From: Hoplostethus atlanticus
Lineage: Eukaryota; Chordata; Actinopteri; Trachichthyiformes; Trachichthyidae
Assembly (NCBI GenBank): GCA_034670405.1
Contig: JAXDDX010000004.1
Span: 5,004,001 to 5,068,000, forward strand
Length of the DNA: 64,000 nucleotides
Direction of reading: 5' to 3'
Shown: positions 1 to 17,861 of the stretch, piece by piece
Numbering within the stretch: position 1 is the stretch's first letter
Layout: each line of letters starts with the position of its first letter
Notes under the pieces: generated by a model
The model's database searches: none
What the model was told of the DNA's origin: nothing
What the model saw: only the letters and a program-made list of their open reading frames with translations
Program-made: the position numbers and the translations under genes

Positions 1-72
1 CTGGACAAGAAGGGCTAGTCTTTGGCTCACAGGCTCTCTTTGACCTTCAGAGGGCAGAAATAGCACCAGTAC

Positions 73-4600
<4,528 letters not shown>

Positions 4601-5410
4601 GTAGGACAGGAGTGGTCCGGTGACCATCCGTGATGAACAGTGCATTTATATTTAATTATTTATATATCTAAGTGACATCATCAAGAAATATGTATCCTGT
4701 TGCTCATGTGTATTTTGCATGTTTTTTCCTGTACATAAAAAACAAGACAAAGAACGCCTGGTGACCGTCCTGGGCTGATGATGATGGGATAGATGCATCA
4801 CTTCTCCCCATGGAATAATTCTCTAACATGGGTTTGCCCATTTTGTACATTCATCAAACTTAGTGTTAGTATTAGTTATTTTGCTTGTTCATTTTTGTGT
4901 GGAATTGCAATATGGCCTGTGTCCAGCTGTCCATATTGACATGTGCATCCAGGGAATTGCATAGCTATAAAAAGATCACCAAGAGAGGTACAAGTAGAAA
5001 TGTATTTTAGGACCATGGTCTGGGTCTAGTATTCTAGTATTCTTTTAAGAAGTTTGGCTAAGGGTATCCATGTCATCCTGTTATAATGACTCACATAATA
5101 ATGTGTTGTAGGTTACAAAAATAAGTGAATTGAATAAACCTTGTAAATTGGTAATTCCTCTCAATTTGTGTTGTCCAAATTTCAACTAGCTGTGATAACG
5201 CACTGCGTTTTGCCCTATTCACCACTGTTTGGGGATATAGTAGCCAGACTGTCTTTGGGAGGCTTGTCGAAGCAGAAGGAAAGGGAAAGGGAGGCATGTG
5301 TTTGGTCATATTCGAATTAGGCCTGTGCCAAAAGAAACTGGAACCGGAAGTGCCAGTTGATAACCAAGGTAGTTAGATAGGTTAGCTAGGCATTTAACGC
5401 CGAAGTTACA
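4601..5410. other. Divergent intergenic space between hspa4l and chmp3
   Basis: No coding exon recognised on either strand. The last ~100 bases before 5411 should contain the chmp3 5' UTR and promoter. AT-rich, with no repeat family that I can name. Confidence 0.5.
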
Positions 5411-7632
5411 ATGGGGCTATTCGGGAGAACACACGAGAAACCACCAAAAGACCTGGTGAGTACAGGATTCTGAATACCAGAAATATTGCAGTGGGTTCAA
5501 CCCGTTAGTTACATTAGCTAGCTACTTGCGATGGTGCGATGGTGCGTTAGCTAGCCTAGCTAGCAGTCAGTCTAGCTTGATTCCAAACTGTTGCTGCTCC
5601 TAACTAGCTTGATAGCTAGTCTAGTTTACCTTAGATGGACAGCCCTAATAACTTCAGCTAGCTAACGTCACCCTGTATTATGGTTGTCTTCATTTGTTCT
5701 ACAAATGCGTCGCTGTGTTTCAACAACCGATCAGACAATCTAATTTCTGCAGTTAGACAGGTAGCTAGTTAGCACACAAGCTAACTCAAGTCAGCTGTCA
5801 GTCGCTCGGATGTAAACAAACCCTGATTTTGTTAGCTTCAGCAAAGAACATGATCTGTTAAGGCCGATTTACACATATTCAGTCTTATGTAACATGTATA
5901 TTAACGCATTCATTAGAAATATTACAATCTCAACCTAACATTAACACAATCTGAAAAAATAATAATTCTTTCCCATTTCAGATCAATGAATGGTCTCTCA
6001 AGATCAGGAAGGAAATGAGAGTGATTGACAGACAAATTCGAGGTAAGGCGTTAGAAGTCAACATTTGTTGATCCTAGACAACACTTCTAAATGTATTAAC
6101 ATTAGAAATAATAATTTAACTGCAAAATGTACATCTTATTTATCTATTTAGTGTCTTATTCGGTCTTATTCAAATCTTATTTTTCATAAATAAAATGAAC
6201 AATCCTGTAAAGGTGGTGAGATAATTTGATTTGTTTCAGGTGGAATATCTTTAAACAAGACAGAATAAGATCACTCGACCAGTAAAGAAGAGAAATTACA
6301 CTTGGTTCAAGAAAATTCTTGATTTGCATTTGAAACCACCTTGACAGATTTTATTTTCTTCACTTTTTTAAGAAAATTACATTTCTAACACTATACTATA
6401 CTAGATTAAATGACTTGTAAAGATGGGTACTTTTGCAGTGTTGTATATATTTTATTAAAGTCTGTTGACTTAATATTAGTTATAGTTATAGTTATACTTA
6501 TACTTTGTGTAGTAAAATGTAATGATATACTCTGTTGTTTCTCAGACATTCAGAGAGAAGAAGAAAAAGTCAAAAGATCCATCAAAGATGCTGCTAAAAA
6601 GGGCCAGAGGGATGTGTGTATCGTTCTTGCAAAGGAGCTGATTCAGTCAAGGCGGGCTGTCAGCAAACTTTATGCTTCCAAAGCCCAGATGAACTCTGTA
6701 CTACTCAGCATGAAGAATCAGCTTTGTGAGTGTGTGCAGAAAGCTAGTGGGTCTTTAGATTGGGACAAAAGGCTTTATTGTGTTATAACTCAAATTGCTT
6801 TATTTAGTTGTGTTTAGAAGACCACTCTTTATTGTATTAAGCTCCAGGGTTTGCATGGATGTTCATGCTCATTTTAGTTTTTCAGTGTTTGTGTTCTAGT
6901 TGATGTCTTTTCTGAATAGATAGCATACAACATGTTTTTCTCAGCAATGTCAGTAGAGGAATCCTGTTTGTGTGTGTTTCTAGCTGTATTGCGTGTAGCA
7001 GGAGCCCTACAGAAGAGTACAGAGGTCATGAAAGCCATGCAGAGCCTAGTCAAAATCCCAGAGATCCAGGCCACTATGAGGGAGCTATCAAAGGAGATGA
7101 TGAAGGTCAGCACTATCTCACATAAGCTGGCTTTTACACCATAGTAACTACAAGGAATGAAACACACTGCTGATGTCCATTGCCCTAGTTCTAGATCACC
7201 AGCTACCATTATTTCTCTCTGAACAAAAGTAGATATGCCATGTCATTGTGCACACTTCTTTCACAACTATATATATTAGAATTTGTACACTAAATGATAT
7301 ATATAACAAATGGTTTGTGTGTTGTACCTGTTCATCTTTCAGGCTGGCATCATTGAGGAAATGCTAGAGGACACATTTGAAAGCATGGAAGATGGAGAGG
7401 AGATGGAGGAAGCAGCGGAGGCGGAGGTTGACAAGATCCTCTTCGACATCACAGCAGGTAAAGAGATTCTTAAACAAGGACTAGGAGTTGCTAGTTATAT
7501 ACTGTGGCTTTTATACTATGGAACTGGTACTATATACTATGTTACCTTTCCATTTTTTTCTATCTCTTTGAGGCAGTGTGTTGAAATACTGTGAATTTGC
7601 ATTGAATTATCCCACATATTATTATATTATTA

Positions 7633-7670
<38 letters not shown>

Positions 7671-7847
7671 TGGAACCTCTATTTAATGGTTGTATTTGCT
7701 TTGTTAGGTGCCCTTGGCAAAGCACCCAGCAAAGTCACGGACGCCCTGCCTGAAATGGAGCCTGCTGGAGCCACTGCAGCTTCAGAGGATGAGTCAGAGG
7801 AGGACATTGAAGAGATGCAGTCAAGATTGGCAGCTCTGAGGAGCTAA
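5411..7847 (+). CDS. chmp3: Charged multivesicular body protein 3 (ESCRT-III, VPS24)
   Basis: ESCRT-III subunit that co-polymerises with CHMP2 and CHMP4 on endosomal membranes for intralumenal vesicle budding and membrane scission. Exons: 5411-5455, 5982-6042, 6546-6725, 6984-7105, 7343-7457 and 7708-7847; together 663 bases, 220 residues plus stop, close to the roughly 220 residues usual for the family. It begins MGLFGRTHEKPPKDL, with a glycine at position 2 as in myristoylated CHMP3, followed by the basic helix-1 region (LKIRKEMRVIDRQIR). LRVAGALQKSTEVMKAMQS and KIPEIQATMRELSKEMMK are near-invariant in CHMP3. The acidic C-terminus ends EDIEEMQSRLAALRS, a MIT-interacting motif for VPS4 and AMSH. 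The start has a good context (ttacaATGGGG). Intact, with all GT-AG introns. The neighbour reep1 is also near CHMP3 in human 2p11. Confidence 0.97.
7617..7669. repeat. (ATT)n trinucleotide repeat in the last chmp3 intron
   Basis: Imperfect then pure TAT/ATT triplets, about 38 bases before the acceptor of chmp3 exon 6. Confidence 0.9.
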
Positions 7848-8670
7848 GGTGGCCCAATAATGGACAGAGACAATTTTGTTGTAGGGTTTACAGTACCTAG
7901 CATCCTTTCTGCTTCATATTTTCACATAACCATTTTGGGTTCGCGTTGAGCTATGACAGTTCTGTGTTTAAAAACGTTTTTTAGACTGTTTGGTCTTGTC
8001 AGCCTGAACAAGAGGTTAAAGTGTTTTGTTTTTCTTTTATCAGGGGTAAGCCTAGGTACATCCTGATATTATCCAAAGTAAAATATAAGACAGTGGTATG
8101 TTATGTAAGTATGAAAAGCCTGCTGTGCCTACAGTGCTTAATCATATTATTCTGTCCTAATTTGTGGACCCATGGTGGAGGTACTTGGATATATTTATGC
8201 CAAACAAGGAAATGGAATAATTGTTGATGGGACCCACCCTGCACATAAATGTTGAATGCAAATCACGTTCTAGATTACTAATCAGAGTTAGTCGTAATCC
8301 GTTCTACTAAATTTCTTAAGCAACATTAAAACACTAGAAACACTAGAGGTAAGGGGCAGAGCTTTCTCTTTTGGTAGTTAATTTTCTGTACAGTCAAAAT
8401 GTATCTATATTATATGTGGTTCTATGTGTATACAAGTAAGCTTGTCAGAATAATGCACGCATACTGGCCTAACTGATTTTGTACAATAAGATTCAGCTTG
8501 TTAAGTGTTTGCCTCAGCGTCACAATCATTTCCTTCTCCTACATTTCAGCAGGATACAAGGGAAAAGGTTGGTTAGTGCAGAACCTATGTATTGTGGAAT
8601 TATTGTGTGTATACTTTTCTATGTGGGTGGGGAAAATATGAAAATAAACTTTTAAGAACAAAGGTCACAG
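7848..8670 (+). other. chmp3 3' UTR with poly(A) signal
   Basis: Non-coding sequence after the chmp3 stop. The first good AATAAA on the plus strand is at 8642-8647, so an mRNA end near 8665 is likely. The end point is inference. Confidence 0.6.
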
Positions 8671-10077
8671 TTACCAATACAAAGGATATATTGTCATTTG
8701 AGTTATCAGATGGGCACCACCTATCACTGAATTAGACCCACAACACCCAGGCTCAGCAGCGAATTCTGACTACCTGGATCCAACAACCTCCTCCACCCTA
8801 CTCTCAGTATTGAGCACACTCATGCTGACTTAATGTAGACGTTCAGCATCACAATTAACACTAATTGTCAGACTTACATCCTCAGTCTCGTCAGGAAAAA
8901 GATGCCGGGACAGCTGACCCTGCTGGCTAGCAACAACCCACTCGGCAGTCCAGAAACTGTACTGTACCCACAATTTGATGCTACTGAGACAAACTGCCCT
9001 CTGATAGTTGAAACCAAACTGTTTCCACAGTAAAGGCTAAATGGCTGCTGCTTTTAACTTTTGTGCAGTCCAGACACTGCATTGTACCAATAATCAGAGG
9101 CTCAAGGTGTGGCTCAGAAACCAAGGTGAATGATTCATTTCTGACCATTTTTTATCTTTTACCTGTGAGCTTCAAGAAGTAGAATTACAATGTGTTATGC
9201 TTGTTTATGTATAGTTTGTGTTATGTGTTTTTTTGAGGAGGAACAGAATTTGAAAGCATTCCATTGTTTCAGTCTGACATGGTGCATTTAGGGTATTCTG
9301 TTTTGGAGCTTTCCCCTTGGTTTTAAAGTGGACAAAAGGATTAGATTTCTACCAGCCACAGCCCTCCCTCAGCAGCCTTTGTTGTACTGTAACAAAACCC
9401 TGAGTCTGTTCTCTGGCTACAGTATGTAGGGTAGAGGCTGGACAAAACCACGGTCTAATGGTACAGGTGTTTTTAGGTTTGAGGACTAGAGGTCTAGACA
9501 TTTCTCTTATTCCCGTGCATTTTTATCCAGATTTCAACTGGTTGGTATTTTGCCCCTTAACTAGGGGTGTAGTGTGTGGCTAAACCTGCCTAAACTCACT
9601 TTACCCACCTGTTTATTTGCAGCATAGAGTTAACCAACCTGTTAAACGACATTCATCAGTATAAGGTAGTAAGTATAGTAAGTAGTATCAAACTGATGCA
9701 AGATATATGAGGATATGTTACAAAGGGGAAATAGCACAAATTAATACTTTTGGATTTTTGTTTATATTGGTAGTTTACCTTATGATGATCACCAAATAGA
9801 GGTCATAGTTGCCCTGCCCATAACCTGTGACTCTTAACTGGTAAATCCATGCTGCAAGGCACAGATTCAGCCAACCTACATGCTGGATACCTGAGAGTTT
9901 TACCAAACCGGTGTTTTCCATGCATGACAACGCTGCCATCTATGGATGAGGGCTATACGCCGTTTATCCTGCATCACGTTGCCGCCTGTGTGCGTCCGGA
10001 CGCTGCCGCCCTGACGCGCCTGTCAACTGAAGAAACTCCTCCCCGCAGACAGCGCGTTCTCTCGCCTTCCCAGCGCA
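8671..10077. other. Intergenic space and probable reep1 promoter/5' UTR
   Basis: No exon recognised. The last ~130 bases before 10078 are more GC-rich (CCTGACGCGCC, CCGCAGACAGCGCG) and are probably the reep1 5' UTR and core promoter. Nothing else is supported. Confidence 0.45.
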
Positions 10078-13000
10078 ATGGTCTCCTGGATTATCTCTAG
10101 ACTTGTGGTGTAAGTCATCTTTTTTAAATAACATATTCTCTGTGATATAATAGAATAATAGCAAGCGAAGACAAACAACGTTTCCCGATTATTGCGTGGC
10201 TTTAAGATGCTCATTGCCCAGGTGCATGAGCAACCCGATCCAATTTAGGTCTTATTTCTAAGCAGAGTCAGCCGTGAATTGGGATTGGTGGGGGTGGTGG
10301 TCTCTCGTGTTTTTGTTTTTTTTTTAGCTTAACAGCAGTCCTATTTTTACAGTAGGGTACTTTGCTATTTCAACAGGAATACAATAGCTGGGCCCGTAGA
10401 CCCTGAGTATTTCTAAATAGACTGTCATGGTTCAGTAGCTTGACATTCTTTGTGTTTAGCAAGTGCCCCTTTCCTCCTAGACAACGACGTGACGTGATTG
10501 GGCAAATTATCTATATTATTTAAAAGGTGTTAGTCTGCTCAGAAATAAGATGCGTCGAATCTCACTTGCGAGGTGACTGGATTAGCCGGAGCGGCTGCGA
10601 GTGAAGCTATTCTGTGTTGATGTCCTGTATCGGGAAAACAAAAGGGATGGGTCATCCTTCTCAGGTTACAGTGCAAGTGTTGTTCACGATACTAAGCCCC
10701 GTGTGCTTATTTCCCACATCATTATGAATGTATCCCATATTAAACAATGGGGTCCCATTTATTACTGTACTGACCATTTTACTGGTACAAGATATGAATC
10801 AGCGCCATGACCGTGCGGAGTAGACTTATAGCCGATCCAAACCTCAAAATAGTGAGGCAATTAAATTTAGATTACACTATCCTGTTACATATGGGGTTGT
10901 CCTGGAACAAATGGCAATAGCCCCAGCCCCAGGCTGTCATTTGGGATATCCAGCCTCGAACAGGAACATTTCGCTTCACCTAGAGCTGATATATTTATTT
11001 TGGCTGTCCTTCTGTGTCTAAACTCTATAATAGCACAGTTATCTGCAGTCCAGGCCAACACGGTGCAACATTATGTAGGTCAGTAACTTGATCAGGTCAC
11101 TCTCACAGCTGTTGCCTAGCTGTTAAACTTCAACAGGGTCCTGTCCGCGACTGTATAGTCAGCAGGTGTCTACACCCGAGTAGACATTTCTTAAAAAAGT
11201 AAACAAAGGCTAATTTTAGCTCGCATGTTGGCACGTTTATCCTTTTAGTCAAATCGGCCCTGTGCACTGAGGTAGAGGCTGGTTGGACATTTTCTGATAT
11301 ATCTTGTTCTGACCTGCCTGAGCTGATCTTCATTCTCATCATGAGGACCCAAAAAATATTACATTACATTACAGTCATTTAGCAGACGCTTTTATCCAAA
11401 GCGACTTACAATAAGTGCATTCAACATAGGTAGGATGCATTGGGAAAAAATAAATAAATAATCTTTTAACCTCCAATATATGGATGTCAGTACTACAAAT
11501 ATGGCCACTTTCATAGATGGCCTGCATGCATTTACATGGATTTACATACATAGTACAGAAATACATTATACATGAAATATTTTTTAAATTAATCTTATCC
11601 CAGGATTTTTATCCATAAGTATATTTACTTACATTTTGAAGTAGCTTGTCAGGATATATTGTTCATATTTATTTAGATTTTGCGTATATGTCACTCTGGT
11701 GTATATTTTTGTCCGATGGGCTTGATGGGCACATTTTTCTTTGTCTTCTAGACTTGTGTTTGGTACACTATATCCTGCATACTCATCCTATAAAGCTGTG
11801 AAGTCAAAAGATGTGAGAGAATATGTAAGTATTGTTTTTATACAACATGTCACATTCAGTGAGTGACATGATATACGTGACCCCTGCTTTACAAAAATAT
11901 GAATCTACAAGGTGTTATCTATAGTTACGTGAATTATCTTTCCCTGCTCCATTCCATTTTCAGGTAAAATGGATGATGTACTGGATAATATTTGCCCTAT
12001 TCACCACTGTGGAAGTATTGACGGATATGTTTCTTTGTTGGTAAGTGAAAATGTTTGTTATTATTATGTAAGTGATATATATTTCTCTGTCAGAAAATGC
12101 ATTTTGATTATTTGTGTTTTTATCCCATAATACAAGTAGTCAGGTTTGTTTCTTTGAAGTTACAGTCATTGACATGGGAAACACGTGTGATATACCATCA
12201 AGGTTTGCTTTAGCAATGGCGCCATCATTTTTTATCTTTGCTGCAGGATCCCTTTCTACTATGAACTGAAGATAGCCTTTGTGGTGTGGTTACTGTCCCC
12301 TTACACTAAAGGCTCCAGTGTGCTTTACAGGAAGTTTGTTCATCCCACGCTTTCCTCAAAAGAGAAGGTGAAATCTGTCTCGTCTTCCTTTTCCTGGTGC
12401 ATTTCAAAGGAGAGGGGCTTAGATGAAAATATTAAACGTATGCTTTAGGTTAGTTTGTGTAGTTATGTGTCTGTTAGAATTTGAGTTTCACATGTAATCA
12501 GCTATCTAGAGGACAGACGTGCCTCTTTGTGCCAGTTTATTGGCTGGACAGGAGAAAGGAAATGTCATGTTATTCCCCATTTCTCCTTTCCTTTTTACTT
12601 CATATTTGGGTCAGGAAACACGTCAGAGAGTCGGGCGGGGAACAACAAACACAGAATCAGATGAAAGATAAAACAATTCTCAGAAAACACCTGTTAAAAA
12701 CAATGAATGTAATTAAAGTATTGATTTGTTTATCATAAAACATAGTGCAGAAAATAATGAGTTTGCCTCACTTGAAGTCTGTCAAGAAACAGAAAATTCA
12801 CATATATATTTTTTTGTACTTGCGCCAGGACATTGATGACTATCTCTGCCAAGCGAAGGACAAAAGCTATGACACCCTGGTGCATTTTGGGAGGAAAGGG
12901 CTGAATGTTGCAGCCACAGCTGCGGTCATGGCTGCAACAAAGGTACTGCTGACTCTGAATATGTGATTTGTACAGACCTGGGGGTATGGTCGTGTTTTTT

Positions 13001-15325
13001 TTGCCTTCTACTCTTTGTGGAGTACGAGTAGGATCCAGTACCACAATATTGCCAATCTAAGAATATAAAAAACAATTCGAATTGACATGCACGTTCTCTT
13101 TTCCCTTCTAGGGCCAAGGAGTCCTGTCAGACAGACTGAGAAGTTTCAGCATGCAGGATCTGTCTTCCTACCAGTCTGACCCCACCAACACCGACTCTGT
13201 CACCGCTCAGCCTGCGTCAGCACCTCACAGGCCCAGAACCATGATGCGCAGCAAGTCAGAGGGCTACAGCAAGGGTGAGAATACTATACTGGCACACTGA
13301 CTCTTGCCACCAAACAGTAAGAAAGTAAAAGCTGCTATAGCGATCGACCTGTTGAGCATACAATTGGACAGTTTTCTGGAGCGTATTAAAGTTCTATTGT
13401 GTGGTTGAGAATATATCAGGATGTATCATGCTGCTTTTATAATATGGCACATTGATTAAAACACAGGGTAACACATTGACTGTTCACCAAATTACGCTTG
13501 CTTGAGCATCAAAATAATGGGTCTGCGCTATACAGGAGTGGTGCCTGTTTATTTTGTTTAGCACACATTATCGTACAGTTTTTTTTACTTCCTGTTCAAG
13601 CTTGTTTAAGCCTGCAGATATTGTTCAGTACCTTCGCTTTCCTGAGTCCCCCCTAACCTCAAATCTGCCTTCCTGTTTGGATGGCTGTCTAGCTAAGGTC
13701 AGGACCCACTGGCCCCACTGGCCCGCCAGGCTAACCATCCTGTGAAAACCCACATGTAGCTTGTGTCATTTGTTTTGCTAACCTAAAAAATACTTACAAC
13801 TATTTTACATTTGATAGAAATATCTGTAAACCTGAGGTATAACTAACATTTTATTTAACAATAAATAAAGTTTGCGTGACTATTTCTGTTAATATTTATA
13901 TGTGGTGAGTATACTCTCCACATAGTTACTGTCTATTAATGACTAGATGCAGTTATGTGTTCTCAGTCACTAAAAGATAAAGTAATTCTAAGGGTTATAA
14001 AAGGCCGTTTGAACAGTGCTGGCAAATATTAATTTTTAATGAACTTTCTGCTGTCAGTTTTCATTCATTCATTTCATTTCATTCACTTGAATGGACATAA
14101 TTCTGCATATATTGAAAAGCAGTACAGAGAAAACCTAATAGGACAAAGCATGTTAAACTCGTTTGTTCGTTTATTGGCTCAAGCTAACCGTTCCTACTCA
14201 GATAGTCAGTCTCTGCTCTGTCCAATGATACGCACTTTCATTACCACCACAGACTAAAATCAGTTGCCGCACTACAGCAATTACCGCTTTCAATTTCCTA
14301 GGCCAGAGACAGAATTGATGTGTGCAGGCCTGTTGTTCATTCCTCCCGCCGTCCTTTTTCACGGTGCAGGGCAGGATTTTGACATGACTGAATATGAGGT
14401 GTTGGACCATTGGGACACCAAGGAGTTGCTGTCCCAGACTCTTGTGCCTTTTGAGCCCCAGCCTAGACCCACACCCGTTTCGCCCTCACTGACACCCCAG
14501 TCCTCTCCACCCTCCACACCTTCACCACCCCGCGCTCCTCCAACTCCAGAGCAGCCTGAGGTGGTGGGGAAAGGGGTGCAGCCAGCATCAAGCTCACCAC
14601 AGCTCAGGCTGATTAAGAGGAAGGCTCCTGAGGTACTGCCTTGTAAACATGGCTGCTCAGCTGCTGCCTGGTTCTAACTGCCCCTTGAGAGTGGTGATTA
14701 ACCCACTGATTCACTAATCTTTACTGCTGTGCATCTAAACGAATCATTACGGGGCAATATTCTCCCACTTCTGGCTGCTAATAGGATCTCTACACTGATA
14801 AAGCCGATTCATGCATTAGCTTTAGTGGAATGATAATTCAGTGCAAATGATTGTGTGCTTTTGATTAAACCCCTCTTGGTTGCAATGGCTCACATGTTTG
14901 CAAATGAGGAATGAGAGGAGGGCAAACATGTCCAGTGATATCCAATGAGGTGGATAAATGGACACGGATTGTTTCCCATTGTACTTTTTTTTACCTTTTT
15001 TCTTTTTTCTTTTTGTGTCAAATTCCAATAATAATTCCAATAAATCAGAAAACAGTCCCTGGAACAATTAAATTCCCCGACTGTATTCTCTGCCAAGGTG
15101 TTCATTCATAAATGTTAATGCATATCAATGTACAAATATGCATAACAAAACAATGAGCATATGAATAGTGTGCAATTTCCTTGGTGGCTGTTAGCTGACT
15201 TAACTTCATCTCCCTTTTTCCTTTCATCTCCATCTGTCCCTCCCTCTATTTAGCCTCCTCCTAGAGTCTTAAGGCCTCTCACGAGATCCAGGAGTGCCCT
15301 TTCTTCATACAATGAAGCCATGTGA
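10078..15325 (+). CDS. reep1: Receptor expression-enhancing protein 1, long form
   Basis: ER-shaping TB2/DP1/HVA22 hairpin protein; REEP1 mutations cause spastic paraplegia SPG31 in human. Exons: 10078-10109, 11752-11824, 11964-12040, 12247-12367, 12829-12942, 13112-13274, 14370-14632 and 15254-15325; 915 bases, 304 residues plus stop, all phases consistent. The N-terminal half is strongly conserved: [28 protein letters not shown], the hydrophobic hairpin around [14 protein letters not shown], then [31 protein letters not shown] and [28 protein letters not shown] follows in exon 6. Exon 7 adds an acidic start ([15 protein letters not shown]) and a Pro/Ser/Thr-rich region; exon 8 adds a basic end ([20 protein letters not shown]). 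Human canonical REEP1 is about 200 residues, so this is an extended form. REEP2 is the main alternative, but the neighbours chmp3 and mrpl35 match human REEP1 synteny. Confidence 0.93.
11358..11425. repeat. Teleost interspersed repeat fragment (SINE/MITE end)
   Basis: Lies in reep1 intron 1. The string with TTTAGCAGACGCTTTTATCC followed by AAAGCGACTTACA is a very common interspersed motif in fish genomes, usually at the end of short non-autonomous elements. Family assignment is from memory; the limits are approximate. Confidence 0.6.
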
Positions 15326-16290
15326 AACTGTGTCCTCAAGACTACTTCAGCTGCCTTCGCTGCAAGGAAAAGAAGATAGGAAAAAAATACTGTACGGCCA
15401 AAAGCTGCATGTTTAAAGCAGCCTTGTTCTGGAATAAGGTATAACCAAAGTGACTTATGACCCCTCTATATATAGTATATAGCTTGTGGCTCATGATTAA
15501 AAATGTGGTTTGTGACACTGAGGCAGGACACAAGACTGAATGGGTTTCATGCTGACAGACATTTTTAGTTTGTGGGTTATCGAATATGCTTTGTATTTAT
15601 GTACAGTTTGTGTTTTTCATTTTAGTTTGTTTTTATATCAGGTTTGGAGAGACAGTTGCATGTATGTCTTCCAGTCATTAGTCCCCAGTTTATTAAACAG
15701 AATGTATTGTCACTGAATATTACAGCTGGCATTGTGAGTGACATAGTCACTGTTTGAGAATGTGCTACAAGCCACAGATCAAAAGAAAGGGTTTTCTGTT
15801 TTCTAACCTTAATCTCTTTAGATTGCAGAAAGAGTTCTGAGCCAATGCAATCTGCACTGATGAATTATCACTACAAGGTATTAAAAAAGTCAGTCAAGTA
15901 ATTACCCCAGAACATATTCCTGTAAGGCTTCCTTTTAAGTAATGGAAGAAGTCAGACAGCAGTGACATACAATATTCTATTTTTTACCTCTGCATAAAAG
16001 CCTTATAGAAAACGGTAAAATATAAAATGTCTCAACAGGCCAAAAGTATTACAAACACTATTATGTTCTTTTTAAAACGCCTTGCACTATGTTTAGCATA
16101 TCAATTTACTGCCCTCAATACTCAGAAACGGCCAAAAATTCCTATTAATCATCACAAATTTCTAGCTGAACATTATCGCCCATGATTTAGCCTCATTGTT
16201 ATTTATTGTGTGATAAAGAAATAATTACTTGTGTAACGTAATTACATTTTTATCAGAAATAAAATGATCTCAGTGGAGCAGACTGTTTTG
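15326..16290 (+). other. reep1 3' UTR (probable)
   Basis: Follows the reep1 stop codon; no other coding exon is seen. An AATAAA lies at 16258-16263 on the plus strand, giving a 3' UTR of about 950 bases if used. Choice of signal is inference. Confidence 0.45.
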
Positions 16291-17860
16291 ACAATCTACT
16301 GTCCAGTTCTATCTAGTTTCAGTGTAATTTAATGTTATTCAGAAGATTTATGTTGCTTGTGCAATTTAATGCAATTTTAGGAATACATCACTGTAAGTTG
16401 TAGCACCACAGAGAAATGGGCTATCAGTGAGTTAAATATATATATAACATGGTTCTTTTTCATGTTTGACATCACTGTGTAATACTCTGCTGTTAACTAA
16501 GCAACTCCAACCCCCCAGGTTCTTGCCCATCTACTTGCTTCTTCTATTTTTTATGAATACAATAGAGTAATTGTATTGGTTTGCAGGTTTACAATCTATG
16601 GGCAGTTAATATTGGGGACGTGTTTTGCCAACAGCAAGAGGTGATACACTTGTGTCTTTGTATGTTTTCATCCTGTATGTACGTATTACACAACGTATCA
16701 CTATGTGTTACTGATGGTTGGAATTAGAGCAGCAGAGATTTAACTGACTATTATTTACAGTGGTTTGAAGTTTGAATCAAAAGCTTCTCAGGTACAAATG
16801 TTTGTTCAATTGTTCTGATTTTGTAGATACACTTGTTATGCACATGAAACGTCCCTCTAAAGGGTAAATGGTAAAAAAAAAAGAAAAAAGAAAACAGGAT
16901 AGATTCTGGCCTGTGATAATGATCTGAAATCTGTGTTGCAGCATTAGTGGTTTCAGTGTTAGTGTTGGAAGTGATTTCCTTCTATTAAAAACCATACAAA
17001 GTAAAACTGAGAAAATACAACAAATATGTTGATGCTAAGTAGCAGATTTGTATACTTGTGAGTAGATTGATAAATTCATCATTGCATGTTTGTTATTAGT
17101 TTGTATGAAAATGGTTTTCTTAAGTGATTTTATGTGAAGCTGTTCTGGGCCTCGTCTGACGCCTTGCTGATAATTTTTTTGTCAGTTATTTTTAAGTGCT
17201 TTGTTGGAAGAACAGGAAATCCTATATTGACTCTTTCAATTGTCCATACATACGTATGAGGAACATGTCTTACTTGCTGATAGAAACTTGCCACTTTCAC
17301 TTTATTGATGAAGAAAAAACACTTTACTATGTTATCCTGAAATTGTTTTGTTCTGGCAGGCCAGAATCTCAAAATACTTAAATCTTCAACTTGATTGTGA
17401 ATTACAAGGAGTGATGTGATGACATGGCGGTTTATGGCTATCAATTTATCTTTACACTCAGTTAAGTATGTCTGTTGCTGAATTGACCTACAGCCATTAA
17501 ATATGAAGCAAAACTTTGACACTGCTTGTGTTTGATCTGTGACTTAAAACATATCTTGGCGTGACAACTTCCCCTGGTTTCTTCTTCTGCTTATTACTCT
17601 AATAACATTATCTTTACTCATTACAGTCTGATAATGATTATCTAAAATGATTTAATCCTGCTTTTTTCATGTTTTCTGTTCTATACTGGGTCTATCTAAC
17701 GCAAAAAGAGGATGCAACCCGTATCTGCGTAGCCGGTAAGGGTTGACATTCCATCCCTTACGCCAGAGGGGATGGCGTCGTGTATGTCGTCGTCTGCGGC
17801 GAACACAATAGGTAAATATATATTCTTCAATTAGTTGTGGAAACATGTGATAAACTAGTG
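16291..17860. other. Intergenic space between reep1 and the retrovirus
   Basis: AT-rich sequence with no supported exon. At 17736-17775 there are interleaved short inverted repeats (GTAAGGG/CCCTTAC and CCATCCC/GGGATGG). The part from about 17690 to 17860 may still belong to the retrovirus 3' end, but no LTR copy could be recognised in it. Confidence 0.45.
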
Positions 17861-17861
17861 A

